Shown here: positions 25,644 to 34,055 of the stretch, piece after piece | Layout of the letters: each line of letters begins with the position of its first letter | Numbering within the stretch: position 1 is the stretch's first letter | Origin: Pseudomonadota bacterium | GTDB taxonomy: Bacteria > Pseudomonadota > Gammaproteobacteria > Steroidobacterales > Woeseiaceae | Assembly (NCBI GenBank): GCA_027621915.1 | Contig: JAQCAD010000032.1 | Coordinates: 1 to 36,797 of the forward strand | Reading direction: 5' to 3' | Length of the DNA stretch: 36,797 nt | Translations under genes and position numbers: made by a program | The notes under the pieces: model-generated | What the model saw: only the letters and a program-made list of their open reading frames with translations | Database searches by the model: none | What the model was told of the DNA's origin: nothing

Positions 25644-26474
25644 ATGGGCATCATGCGAGACAAAATTCTGATGTGCCCGCCGGATCATTTTACGGTCGAG
25701 TACGTTATCAACCCGTGGATGGCGGGGCACGAAAGCTCGCTGGACATTGAGCTTGCCAAGGTACAGTGGCTTCATCTGCGCGACTCAATTGCCGAATATG
25801 CCGATATCGTCGAGATGCATCCCGAGCCCGATTTGCCCGACATGGTATTTACGGCGAATGCCGGGGCCGTCTATGGAAACAAGGCGATAGCGAGCCATTT
25901 CATGCCGAAAGAGCGGCGTCCGGAGGAGCAATATTTCAAAAAATGGTTTCGCGAAAACGGTTTCGAATTATTGGACCTCGACGAGAAAATAGGATTTGAG
26001 GGGGCCGGCGATTGCCTTCGCGATCGCGGTGGTCCATGGCTCTGGACAGGTTACGGGTTTCGCACGGAAATCGAAGCACACAAGGAAATTCAGGAATTCT
26101 TTGATATCGAGCTTATCTCAATAAAGCTCGTCGACTCGCGTTTCTATCATATAGACACCTGCTTCTGCCCATTGACTGATGGCTTCCTGATGTACCATCC
26201 GCCCGCGTTCGACTTTGAATCCAGAATGGCTATTGAAAGCAGGATTCCGTCTCACAAAAGGATCGTTGTCGATACGAGGGACGCAGGAAATTTTGCCTGC
26301 AATGCGGTCAACGTGGGCGATATGGTATTTCTGAACAAGGCGTCCGATCCGTTGAAAGCAAGACTGATGCTTGCGGGGTTCAAGGTTCGTGAGGTGAATT
26401 TATCGGAATTTCTGAAAGCTGGTGGTAGTGCCAAATGCCTGACGCTTAAACTTGTAGAGCCCGTATTAGCCTAG
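25644..26474 (+). CDS. Dimethylarginine dimethylaminohydrolase-like amidinotransferase-fold enzyme
   Basis: The 276-aa protein belongs to the pentein superfamily. Visible motifs are DMVFTANAGAVYGNKAI (residues 66-82), GFEGAGDCLRD with Glu119 and Asp123, FYHIDTCFCPL with His169, and GGSAKCLTLKL with the catalytic Cys265. These match the DDAH/arginine deiminase group, which splits a guanidino or methylated guanidino group to citrulline plus an amine or ammonia. The ATG at 25644 has GGGAGC about eight bases upstream. Together with the CtlX-like gene before it, it suggests use or detoxification of arginine or methylarginines. An M61 peptidase starts 15 bp after it. Confidence 0.85.
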   Translation: MGIMRDKILMCPPDHFTVEYVINPWMAGHESSLDIELAKVQWLHLRDSIAEYADIVEMHPEPDLPDMVFTANAGAVYGNKAIASHFMPKERRPEEQYFKKWFRENGFELLDLDEKIGFEGAGDCLRDRGGPWLWTGYGFRTEIEAHKEIQEFFDIELISIKLVDSRFYHIDTCFCPLTDGFLMYHPPAFDFESRMAIESRIPSHKRIVVDTRDAGNFACNAVNVGDMVFLNKASDPLKARLMLAGFKVREVNLSEFLKAGGSAKCLTLKLVEPVLA

Positions 26475-26489
26475 CCGCCCCGGTTGCCC

Positions 26490-28304
26490 ATGTCGTCGAC
26501 ACCCCATCAGTACACAATCACTCCGAGCGACCCCGCAGGACATCTGTTTGAAGTGACGGTGACTGTTGCAAAACCCGATCAAGCCGGCCAGATGTTCGTT
26601 TTTCCAGCGTGGATACCGGGCAGTTACATGATTCGGGATCTCGCCCGCAACGTCGTTGCCGTTCGTGCCGAATCAGATGGTGCCGAAATTGAACTCACCA
26701 AGGTTGATAAAAGTAGCTGGCAGGCAGCCGCCTGCGCGGCTCCGTTGACGCTGGTGGCGGAGATCTACGCTTTTGATCTGAGTGTCAGGGGAGCGTATTT
26801 GGATACCATGCATGGTTTCTTCGATGGGTCGTGCGTCTTTCCATCCGTCGTTGGGCAGGAAGATGTCGCCTGTGAATTGAAAATTGATCCACCGCCTCAG
26901 GCCGTCGGTGGGGACTGGAGGGTCGCAACATCAATGCGTTCCGGTGGCGCGCCGCGGTACGAGTTCGGCACCTACGTTGCCGAGAGCTATGCGGAGCTGA
27001 TCGATCACCCGGTCGAAATGGGAGACATCCATTTCGGAGAATTTGAAGCTTGCGGTATTCCGCACGCCATCGCAGTTTTTGGCGAAATGCATTTTGACAT
27101 GGCGAGAATTTGCCACGATTTGTCGAAGATTTGCGAGCAGCAAATCGGTTTTCTTGGGAAACCTCGGAATCTCGATCGTTACCTGTTTCTTCTTACGGTG
27201 CGGGAGAACGGTCACGGAGGATTGGAGCACTGTTGGTCATCAAGCCTCATGTGCAGCCGAAAAGATCTTCCGAAGCGCGGGGAATCGAAAGTAAACGACG
27301 ATTACCGGAAATTCTTAGGCCTTTGCAGTCACGAGTACTTTCATCTTTGGAACGTCAAGCGCATGAAACCTGAGCGCTTTACTCCCTATGAACTCACTGC
27401 GGAGTCCTATACCGGCCTGCTATGGGTATTCGAGGGCATCACGTCATATTACGACGATCTGTTTCTTGTTCGTTCCGGATTGATTTCTGAGATCAGCTAC
27501 CTGGAACTCCTTGCACAGACGATCACGCGAGTGGAACGAACTCGCGGAAGATTACGACAAACGGTGGAAGCGTCCAGTTTCGATGCCTGGACTCGATTTT
27601 ACAAGCAGGACGCCGGCTCGAGTAACTCCATAATCAGCTATTACACAAAGGGCTCGCTGATTGCATTGGCGCTTGATCTCACGATTCGCAAAGAGTCCAG
27701 CGGGAAATTCTCGCTCGACGATGTGATGAAAAAATGTTGGGCGCTGTATGGCGAGACCGGATCGGGAATGCCGGAGCGTGGCCTTGAGTCAGTCGCCCGA
27801 TCTGTTACCGGACTCGAGCTCGTAGATTTCTTTGATCGTTTCGTACGTGGAACGGGCGACTTGCCATTGTGCGGGTTGCTAAAAGCGGTCGGCGTGGAGA
27901 TGCGGCTTCGTCAGGCCATCGATAGCAAAGAGTTGGGGGGCAAACCCGCCAATAATGATGCCACTGCGCCGCCGTGGCTTGGGGCCACATTAACGCGACA
28001 GGGAGGTGTGAGTTCTTTTGCAATAGTGCAGGCGGGCAGCCCGGCCGAGACTTCAGGAATTGCACCGGGAGACGAGGCGATTGCGCTGGACGGCTTGCGG
28101 CTCACCTCAGACAACCTCGACAGCAGACTGCGGAATCACCGGGAGGGTGACCAGGTGACCGTCACTGTTTTTCGGGATCACAACCTGATGCGACACCGTG
28201 TAACGCTTGGGACTGCGCCTGAGGATACCTGCTACCTGATTCTCGATGCTGATGTCGACGATGCGACGGGCAAGGAGCGCGACAAATGGATGGGTAAAGC
28301 CTGA
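26490..28304 (+). CDS. M61 family metallopeptidase with C-terminal PDZ domain
   Basis: ATG at 26490 is chosen over the TTG at 26484. The 604-aa protein opens with an N-terminal beta domain (FVFPAWIPGSYMIRDLARNV, residues 37-56). It has the zinc motif HEYFHLWNVKRMKP (H281, E282, H285) with the third ligand Glu315 in WVFEGITSYYDD. GGLEH (244-248) precedes it, as in the glycyl aminopeptidase group. A PDZ domain at about residues 490-590 carries GSPAETSGIAPGDEAIALDG. No signal peptide is seen, so it is probably cytoplasmic. Members cleave small N-terminal residues, especially glycine and alanine. It follows the two guanidino hydrolases closely and may share their transcript. Confidence 0.9.
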   Translation: MSSTPHQYTITPSDPAGHLFEVTVTVAKPDQAGQMFVFPAWIPGSYMIRDLARNVVAVRAESDGAEIELTKVDKSSWQAAACAAPLTLVAEIYAFDLSVRGAYLDTMHGFFDGSCVFPSVVGQEDVACELKIDPPPQAVGGDWRVATSMRSGGAPRYEFGTYVAESYAELIDHPVEMGDIHFGEFEACGIPHAIAVFGEMHFDMARICHDLSKICEQQIGFLGKPRNLDRYLFLLTVRENGHGGLEHCWSSSLMCSRKDLPKRGESKVNDDYRKFLGLCSHEYFHLWNVKRMKPERFTPYELTAESYTGLLWVFEGITSYYDDLFLVRSGLISEISYLELLAQTITRVERTRGRLRQTVEASSFDAWTRFYKQDAGSSNSIISYYTKGSLIALALDLTIRKESSGKFSLDDVMKKCWALYGETGSGMPERGLESVARSVTGLELVDFFDRFVRGTGDLPLCGLLKAVGVEMRLRQAIDSKELGGKPANNDATAPPWLGATLTRQGGVSSFAIVQAGSPAETSGIAPGDEAIALDGLRLTSDNLDSRLRNHREGDQVTVTVFRDHNLMRHRVTLGTAPEDTCYLILDADVDDATGKERDKWMGKA

Positions 28305-28311
28305 TTGGAAA

Positions 28312-29211
28312 TCATAAAAGCGTCAATGCCTGATCGAGAATCTCTATTTCAAATAGTCTCTGCAGTGGTTGAGCTTCTCCGTCAAGATGGCTTGGAACCG
28401 GCGCATCGGCAACCAGTTTAAAGGTCCGTATTCTTTCCGTGCATATATCCGGTGAGCCAATGTGCGTGCCTTTGATCAATTTGGGTAACAAGGCAAGAAC
28501 TCTGCGTCGGGTCACGGGTTTCGCATAAACAAGATCAAGGTGACCGTCATCGATTCTGGCCATTGGCGCGATGTGAAACATGCCACCGACCCACGGCCCG
28601 TTACTAATATTTGCAAGTGTAATTGGACCGACATGTCGCGCATTGTCGAACGTCATTTCGACATTCGGAGTGATCACGCCATCCCACATTCCCTCGAATA
28701 CGGCGAAAAGATAGACGAGATCCCCGATCGGCCATTTGTATTTCATTGCGATACGATTGATCTTGGCGTCGAAGCCAATGCCGACGCCGTTCGCAAAAAA
28801 ACGATCGTTCATTCGGCCGGCGTCAATCGTCCTTTGCGAGGCGCCGTCGCGCAGGCGCGTTGCGAGAGTGAAAGCTGCCTCCTTCCAGTCAAGCGGCGTT
28901 GCAGACGCCTTTGCGAAATCATTTCCGGTTCCGATCGGAATTATCCCGAGCGCGGTATTGCCCCGAACCTTCAGTATCCCGTTGACCGCTTCGTGAATGC
29001 TGCCATCTCCGCCGGCGACTACGATCTGTTTCGCGCCGGACGCCGCGAATTCACTCGCGAGGCGCTCAAGATCACCGACCCCTTCGCTCATGACGAGACT
29101 GCTCTGTATGCCACAGGACTGCATAATCCGGACGATGGATTCTGCGCGCCGACCGGCACGCCCGCGACCTGCCGCCGGATTGAGCAATATGGGTATGAGC
29201 GCTTCGTTCAT
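28312..29211 (-). CDS. Diacylglycerol/lipid kinase (YegS/DgkB-like)
   Basis: ATG at 29211 gives MNEALIPILLNPAAGRGRAG, the normal start of the family; the longer frame from 29277 would run into the plsY promoter. The 299-aa product contains VVAGGDGSIHEAVNG (GGDGS at 67-71) and IPIGTGNDFA (GTGNDFA at 94-100), the ATP-binding signatures of the DAGK catalytic domain, and later GVGIGFDAKI and HLDGE. It phosphorylates a lipid head-group alcohol with ATP at the inner membrane. It converges with the M61 gene (only 7 bp between stops) and diverges from plsY, another lipid enzyme. Confidence 0.9.
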   Translation of the reverse strand: MNEALIPILLNPAAGRGRAGRRAESIVRIMQSCGIQSSLVMSEGVGDLERLASEFAASGAKQIVVAGGDGSIHEAVNGILKVRGNTALGIIPIGTGNDFAKASATPLDWKEAAFTLATRLRDGASQRTIDAGRMNDRFFANGVGIGFDAKINRIAMKYKWPIGDLVYLFAVFEGMWDGVITPNVEMTFDNARHVGPITLANISNGPWVGGMFHIAPMARIDDGHLDLVYAKPVTRRRVLALLPKLIKGTHIGSPDICTERIRTFKLVADAPVPSHLDGEAQPLQRLFEIEILDQALTLL

Positions 29212-29288
29212 TCCTGGGTTGCCCGGCGGATGGAGTGACCGTGATGCTACAATGCCGGCCGACAGCAAATAAAGCACGGAATGTTTGA

Positions 29289-29939
29289 ATGCTCGAATTG
29301 GCGATAAAATTTCTTCTAAGCTATTTCCTCGGGTCTGTCATGGGATCACTGGTGATGGGAAGAATTCGCGGTGGCGTTGATATTCGCACGATGGGTAGCG
29401 GCAACGCCGGCGGCACGAATGCATTGCGTACGCAAGGTTGGGCATTCGCGCTGGGTGTGATGGTAATAGACATCGGAAAAGGCGTCATAGGGACCGGGGT
29501 TGTTCCTGGTATCGAGCTGCCAATGGTTGGTATCAGTCCGGACGTTTCGCGAGAGTGGCTAACACTTTGTTGCGCCGCTGCCTCGGTTATTGGCCATGTC
29601 TGGCCAATGTGGCACCAGTTTCGCGGCGGTAAAGGAGCGGCTACGCTGGTAGGTACTCTGGTCGTGTTGGCACCATTTTTATTGCTGCCCATCGTCGCCG
29701 CCTGGGCGGTCGTGCTTGTGCTATCTGGCTATGTAGGCCTTTCAACAATGGTGGCAGGATTCGTCGCCCCGGTTGTGCTTGCCTTGGTGCGGCTGCCGGA
29801 AGACCAGCCAGTCTTTATTTACTGTGCGGCAATGTCGATGTACCTGGTTTTTAGCCATCGGTCGAATATTCGGCGAATGCTGGAGGGCAGTGAAACCAGG
29901 ACGAGGGGCGCAATGATTTTTCACAGGCGCCGCGCGTGA
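29289..29939 (+). CDS. plsY: Acyl-phosphate:glycerol-3-phosphate acyltransferase PlsY
   Basis: The 216-aa polytopic protein has the three PlsY motifs: GSGNAGGTN (36-44), SVIGHVWPMWHQFRGGKGAAT (99-119, with GGKG at 113-116) and SHRSNIRRMLEG near the end. PlsY makes lysophosphatidic acid from acyl-phosphate at the inner membrane, the first step of phospholipid synthesis. The C-terminus has a basic tail (RRRA). Its stop overlaps the GTG start of birA, so the two are translationally coupled. Confidence 0.96.
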   Translation: MLELAIKFLLSYFLGSVMGSLVMGRIRGGVDIRTMGSGNAGGTNALRTQGWAFALGVMVIDIGKGVIGTGVVPGIELPMVGISPDVSREWLTLCCAAASVIGHVWPMWHQFRGGKGAATLVGTLVVLAPFLLLPIVAAWAVVLVLSGYVGLSTMVAGFVAPVVLALVRLPEDQPVFIYCAAMSMYLVFSHRSNIRRMLEGSETRTRGAMIFHRRRA

Positions 29940-30760
29940 TCAATTCGCTCGATGCGGAAAGCGTTCGCGCCCCGATATCCGGACTGCCTCGCGAGCAGCT
30001 CGACTCTCTGGAGGTTTTCCCGGAGATCGAATCGACGAACAGCTATCTGCTCGACCAGCCGGCGCCGATGCCGGGCAGGTTTCGCGTAGCGCTGGCAGAC
30101 CACCAGACCGCAGGTCGCGGTCGCAGGGACAGACAATGGCAGTCGCCCGGGTTGTCCGGCGTGTGCTTGTCGATGTCATATACTTTCGCGAAGAAGCCAC
30201 CGATGTTGTCGTGCCTGACGCTGGCAATCGGTGTAGGGGTCATTCAGTCGCTTGAACGCCTCGGCGTTCGTGGCATCGGACTTAAGTGGCCCAATGATCT
30301 GATTGCTCGCGACCGGAAGCTCGGTGGCATCCTGACAGAAGTTCGGCCGGCCATTAGCGACAAAGTCACTATCGTTACTGGAATCGGTATTAATTATGAT
30401 CTTCGTAACGCTTCCGACCCGGCGGTCCTGATGACGGGACTTGGGGCAGCGATCGATCTTGCCGCTGCGATGCGTGAATTGCCCTCGCGCAGCCTCGTCG
30501 CCACTATTCTTATCGAGGGCTTATTTAACGTCCTTGCAGATTTTGACGCCCATGGTTTCAGCGATTTTGCGGATGCCTGGGAAAGATATGACTGGCTCCG
30601 CGGACAACGAATCAGCGTCGATGCCGCCGATCGCATCGTGACTGGGATCTGCCAGGGCATTGATGACGATGGCGCGCTGATATTACAAACTGATGCCGGA
30701 CGGCAGCGAATCCTGTCAGGCAGCATAATTTTCCACGGTCAAAAGGAGGGCAGACCGTAA
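29936..30760 (+). CDS. birA: Biotin-[acetyl-CoA-carboxylase] ligase BirA, without the DNA-binding domain
   Basis: The GTG at 29936 overlaps the plsY stop (GTGA). The 274-aa protein starts directly into the catalytic domain: ESTNSYL, then the biotin/ATP loop QTAGRGRRDRQW (58-69), SMSYTF, LKWPNDLIARDRKLGGILTEV and a GIGINYDL strand, followed by the small C-terminal beta domain. There is no N-terminal winged helix, so unlike E. coli BirA it should not repress the biotin genes itself. It attaches biotin to carboxylase carrier protein. It overlaps coaX by 1 base (TAATG). Confidence 0.94.
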   Translation: MINSLDAESVRAPISGLPREQLDSLEVFPEIESTNSYLLDQPAPMPGRFRVALADHQTAGRGRRDRQWQSPGLSGVCLSMSYTFAKKPPMLSCLTLAIGVGVIQSLERLGVRGIGLKWPNDLIARDRKLGGILTEVRPAISDKVTIVTGIGINYDLRNASDPAVLMTGLGAAIDLAAAMRELPSRSLVATILIEGLFNVLADFDAHGFSDFADAWERYDWLRGQRISVDAADRIVTGICQGIDDDGALILQTDAGRQRILSGSIIFHGQKEGRP

Positions 30761-31527
30761 TGTCAGGTCGGGCATTGCTCATGGACGTGGGCAACAACAG
30801 ACTGAAATGGGGCACATTCGATAAAGGCAGAATCATACGCACGGGAAGTATCCGTCATGACGCGATACATGTTTCTGGATTCAGCGCACTGACCAGCAAA
30901 TTGCCACGTGACCCTGATTCTGTGCTGGTGAGTAACGTCGCTGGGCCGGGTTTTGCGGCAAAGCTAATACGAGTGCTCGGAATCCATTGCAATGTAGAAA
31001 CTCGTTTTGCCCGTTCCGAGAAGTCGGCATTCGGTGTTCACAACGGCTATCGACAACCCAGACAAATGGGTGTGGATCGCTGGGCGGCGATGATTGGTGC
31101 GAGGGCTGAGTTCAAATCCGCACTTTGCATCGTCGATGCAGGTACCGCCGTTACCATTGACGTGCTGGATCGGGACGGCCAGCATCTCGGCGGTCAAATC
31201 ATACCGGGATTGCACCTCATGGCGAGGGGGTTGGAGAGCGAAACCAGTGGTATAAACGGGCTCCGCATACGGCCGGGTGATCCGGGAACCGGAATGGGAA
31301 TGTTCGCAAACGGTACCGAGCGGGCGGTTCGGGCGGGGGCGCTCAACGCAATTTGCGGTGCGATCGAAAGGGCCGTCAGGACAATGCGAGTCCAGGGCTA
31401 CCGTCCGGGAATCATCTTGACCGGCGGGGGCGCGTCGCGCATCCTAAAGCAGCTTGATGGCAAGGTAATTCACCGCCCACACCTAGTATTGCAGGGCCTG
31501 GCATTCATGTTGCAAAACCATTCATGA
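30760..31527 (+). CDS. coaX: Type III pantothenate kinase CoaX
   Basis: The 255-aa protein has the ASKHA fold of CoaX: LLMDVGNNRLKWG at residues 6-18 with Asp9, GVDRWAAMIGAR from 104 and VDAGTAVTIDVLD from 125, then GGQIIPGLHLM and ILTGGGA. It phosphorylates pantothenate, the first step of coenzyme A synthesis. The ATG overlaps the birA stop by one base. The pairing of birA with a pantothenate kinase next to tRNA-Thr matches the arrangement known in E. coli (coaA) and Pseudomonas (coaX). Confidence 0.95.
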   Translation: MSGRALLMDVGNNRLKWGTFDKGRIIRTGSIRHDAIHVSGFSALTSKLPRDPDSVLVSNVAGPGFAAKLIRVLGIHCNVETRFARSEKSAFGVHNGYRQPRQMGVDRWAAMIGARAEFKSALCIVDAGTAVTIDVLDRDGQHLGGQIIPGLHLMARGLESETSGINGLRIRPGDPGTGMGMFANGTERAVRAGALNAICGAIERAVRTMRVQGYRPGIILTGGGASRILKQLDGKVIHRPHLVLQGLAFMLQNHS

Positions 31528-31537
31528 AGAAATTGTC

Positions 31538-32224
31538 ATGAAAAACATTCTGATGGCCCTCATTCTCGCGAATGTCCTCTATTTCCTATGGGAACGGTTT
31601 ATCGATGAACCGGAGGAGTCCGGCGTCGTGGTTGTGGCCGAATCCGTCCTGGGGCCGCCTTTGGTCGTCTCTCGATCGACCGTAGCCGAAGCGGCCACCA
31701 GCGTCGGTGCGGTGCTCGGTTCTGGCAAGTCTTCTGACCTTGCTGCAGTCGTAGGCCGGTCCTGTGTCAGCATCGGGCCGTTCAAATCCAATGGTGATGC
31801 TGACGGTGCGCTCGCGGAATTTGAGAGAGACGGCATGCGAGCCAGCATTCGAACAACCCAGGGACAGGTGTTTGTAGGGCACTGGGTACAAATCAGGAAC
31901 ATACCCGATCGCGATGCCGGCAACGCGATCCTGGAACAACTCCGGATTGGCGGGCTTGGCGATGCCTATCTCGTACCGACCGACGATGAAGGAATGAAGA
32001 TCTCTCTTGGATTGTTCGGCGAGATGAGCCGGGCAGAGCGCGTCGAGTTGCAGGCCAAGTCGCTGGATCTGGATGCGGATATCACACCGCGAATGCGTGA
32101 TGCGACGATATTTTTTGTCGACATCGGCTTGCCACCGGGACGGGGCGCAGGTGCGATGATCGAAAAATACGGCGAAGAAAAAGTGCTGCTTCGCGAACAG
32201 GCGACCTGCCCGAGATTGAATTAA
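31538..32224 (+). CDS. SPOR-domain-like membrane protein
   Basis: The 228-aa protein has an N-terminal membrane anchor (MKNILMALILANVLYFLWER) and a periplasmic region with two SPOR-type parts: SIGPFKSNGDADGALAEFERDG...VGHWVQI at about residues 79-120 and AGNAILEQLRIGGLGDAYLV...ISLGLF at about 128-168. SPOR domains bind denuded peptidoglycan glycan strands. In Pseudomonas a SPOR protein also follows coaX. It starts 10 bp after coaX, so is in the same operon. Its exact role is not known from sequence. Confidence 0.75.
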   Translation: MKNILMALILANVLYFLWERFIDEPEESGVVVVAESVLGPPLVVSRSTVAEAATSVGAVLGSGKSSDLAAVVGRSCVSIGPFKSNGDADGALAEFERDGMRASIRTTQGQVFVGHWVQIRNIPDRDAGNAILEQLRIGGLGDAYLVPTDDEGMKISLGLFGEMSRAERVELQAKSLDLDADITPRMRDATIFFVDIGLPPGRGAGAMIEKYGEEKVLLREQATCPRLN

Positions 32225-32250
32225 TTCGCCAGAAAAGTGACGGTATACCC

Positions 32251-32279
32251 TTGCCTGATCGGGCACAAACACCAATAAT
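32251..32279 (+). promoter_or_regulatory. Probable sigma-70 promoter of the tRNA-Thr locus
   Basis: TTGCCT (32251-32256) and AATAAT (32274-32279) are separated by exactly 17 bases. After the -10 comes GCGTCGCCC, a GC-rich discriminator such as is typical of stringently controlled tRNA promoters. It lies just upstream of the truncated 5' tRNA copy at 32298. Confidence 0.65.
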
Positions 32280-32297
32280 GCGTCGCCCGACAATGTG

Positions 32298-32316
32298 GCC
32301 GGCATAGCTCAGTTGG
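32298..32316 (+). pseudogene. Truncated 5' copy of tRNA-Thr
   Basis: These 19 bases are identical to the first 19 of the complete tRNA-Thr gene 140 bp downstream; with two bases before it the match is 21 bp (32296-32316 and 32436-32456). The D-stem cannot close and the rest of the tRNA is missing. The 120 bp after it (to 32435) is of unknown origin, with a GCCATGGATGGC near-palindrome near its end. Confidence 0.75.
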
Positions 32317-32437
32317 GTGAGCCGGCGAAGTCGAAGCGCAGCTTAGACTCGGCGAACGCCGCGCCAGGATGGCGTGGCCGGGTTTTGGAAATCACGAGAT
32401 GCTGAGCCATGGATGGCAGGCACTTCGCAGAAAATTG

Positions 32438-32513
32438 GCCGGCATAGCTCAGTTGGTAGAGCAACTGATTTGTAATCAGTAGGTCCCGGGTTCGACTCCT
32501 GGTGCCGGCACCA
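32438..32513 (+). tRNA. tRNA-Thr (anticodon TGT)
   Basis: The 76-base gene folds into a full cloverleaf: acceptor stem GCCGGCA with TGCCGGC, D-arm with AGCTCAGTTGGTAGAGC, anticodon stem ACTGA/TCAGT around TTTGTAA (anticodon TGT at 32471-32473), T-arm with GTTCGACTC, and an encoded CCA end (32511-32513). It reads ACA threonine codons. E. coli thrU, beside birA-coaA, has the same anticodon. Its 3' half serves as the attachment site of the following island. Confidence 0.97.
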
Positions 32514-32524
32514 GTTTTTCTAAG
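32466..32524. repeat. attL-like direct repeat in the 3' half of tRNA-Thr
   Basis: The last 48 bases of the tRNA (32466-32513) are repeated exactly at 34764-34811; the match goes on for 11 bases with one mismatch, to 32524 and 34822. Such repeats flank elements inserted by tyrosine recombinases. Here the intact tRNA is at this left end. Confidence 0.85.
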
Positions 32525-32777
32525 GATTTTCTAAGGCCGTTCTAAGAAAGTCCTATTTCACAGCCCGCAGACGGCGGGCGCGGTTGTACCGGCGCATGAG
32601 GCCGAGGCCGGTTTCATGGTCCGAATCCGCCTTCGCACGCAGGGGTTGGCCCGGAGACGGCAAGCGGCTATTTGAGAATGCCGGAGGCATCGACGAACCA
32701 GAAGTATGTACGCCTGTTGCCGATACAATGGGAGGTGTTGAGAAGCCGTCTATCGACCGTAAGGACAAATACGGTTA
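32514..32777. other. Left end of the island, no gene recognised
   Basis: TTCTAAG is found at 32518, 32529 and 32540, three copies at 11-base spacing, next to the att repeat. Short reading frames on both strands (minus 32553-32768, plus 32584-32781) lack a recognisable domain. It may hold decayed gene fragments. Confidence 0.5.
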
Positions 32778-34055
32778 CTAGCCGGTTGTTATTTCGTTGG
32801 TGAGCGGTAGCCGGAACCCTTCATACGCGAATGCCATTTTGATCGTTTCGCAGTCTTTTTCTGAGACGCCTTCGCGGCGGCAAATTGCATACCATTGATC
32901 CTTCACCGTCTGTTCCATATCGTCGATGATTGCTCGTGCGTCCTCGGGTTTAAGCAAGAAACGCGTGCACTGTGAAAGCAGGTTCTCTGCATGGGCGTAG
33001 CGGCCCATATCGCCACATTCAAGCGCGAGATCGCGGCGCTCTACGCTGATGGGCATGGAAGGTACCAAGTCATAGGCCGGGGACAGTCCCCAGTCTTCAT
33101 CCATCGCGATCACGGCATGATTTCGGGGATGGTCATCGTTATTCGTGATCAGGGCGTTGAAGCACATTCTTTTGAATAGTTCCGGCGCGTCTACTTTAGG
33201 CTGCGCTGAAACACGCCGAATTTCTTCGGCAAGAAGTACGTAGGACCACTTGCTGCGGTTCTGATGGGTATCCTCAGATCGCAGTAATGTAAGTGCGCTT
33301 ATCATTCGCGCGCGTCGGTAGCCAGCCATTATTTCTTGCCGGTCAAAGCGCTTTACCAGCAGCGCGTCCCGATCGCCAATTGCCGTCAGTTTACTAACCG
33401 CCGTCTGCAGTCCACACGCGCGTGCGAGCTCCAACATCGCGCGTTCAGCTTTGGCATGGTTCCATTTGTCGTCGGGACGATTGAATTTTGCGATCCAGAG
33501 CGCGCCGTCATCCTCCACCACGGCCTTGGGGCGCGCACCGCCCATCGACGTACCTTCGAGCAAGAGTTCCTGTGCTTGCTCGGCATCGGCTCCCGTCGGC
33601 AATTCTTTGTCCGTAATAATGGCGTCCGCGAATTCCTGGAGCTTGCCGAGATCGAGCGTACGATTGAATTTTCTCTTTGGGGCCGGAGGCTTTTTATTTC
33701 GGCCAAAGCCCAAGGCACCGGCGCGATCGTCCGGTGAGTGGAGCAGGTAGTCCAGTTCATCTGGTCCAGGTGAGCCGAAGTGCCGTTCTATTACGCGCCG
33801 CCCCCAATGATCGGGGCTTGCGTCACGCAGTGCACCGAAGACGCCCTTGAGCAGGCCTGTCTCGTAAGTTTTTGTGCCCAACTTGAGTTCGAGGGGATCT
33901 ATCGGCACAGCGTTTTCGCGGCCAAGATAGCTCTTGCCGTAAACGAAACGTCCCGTGGCAACACCATGGCGGTCCAATGTGCGCTGAAAGCGGCCTGCCG
34001 TGACGAATTCCGTTTCGCCGGGCAGGACGATATAGACAAAGCATTCAGAAGTCAC
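32778..34055 (-). CDS. hipA: HipA-family serine/threonine kinase toxin
   Basis: I choose GTG at 34055, which has GGAGGA eight bases before and overlaps the hipB stop by about 11 bases; the upstream extension in this frame lies inside hipB. The 425-aa product has the HipA N-terminal part (GRFVYGKSYLGRENAVPIDPLEL), the GGARPKAVVEDDGALWIAKF nucleotide-binding loop with the ATP lysine, and the catalytic NNDDHPRNHAVI (about residues 305-316) followed by LSPAYDLVPS. HipA kinases phosphorylate tRNA synthetases such as GltX and stop growth; HipB counters them. The order hipB-hipA and the coupling match the family. It is carried by a tRNA-Thr mini-island. Confidence 0.92.
   Translation of the reverse strand: MTSECFVYIVLPGETEFVTAGRFQRTLDRHGVATGRFVYGKSYLGRENAVPIDPLELKLGTKTYETGLLKGVFGALRDASPDHWGRRVIERHFGSPGPDELDYLLHSPDDRAGALGFGRNKKPPAPKRKFNRTLDLGKLQEFADAIITDKELPTGADAEQAQELLLEGTSMGGARPKAVVEDDGALWIAKFNRPDDKWNHAKAERAMLELARACGLQTAVSKLTAIGDRDALLVKRFDRQEIMAGYRRARMISALTLLRSEDTHQNRSKWSYVLLAEEIRRVSAQPKVDAPELFKRMCFNALITNNDDHPRNHAVIAMDEDWGLSPAYDLVPSMPISVERRDLALECGDMGRYAHAENLLSQCTRFLLKPEDARAIIDDMEQTVKDQWYAICRREGVSEKDCETIKMAFAYEGFRLPLTNEITTG

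Noticed and set aside
28540-29238. Plus-strand 232-codon reading frame
   Set aside because: Opposite to the lipid kinase, which has clear GGDGS and GTGNDFA motifs. This frame shows no family motifs.
32553-32768. Possible PEP-CTERM tail or integrase end on the minus strand
   Set aside because: There is a basic C-terminus but no hydrophobic segment, and no recombinase active-site residues; too short to call.
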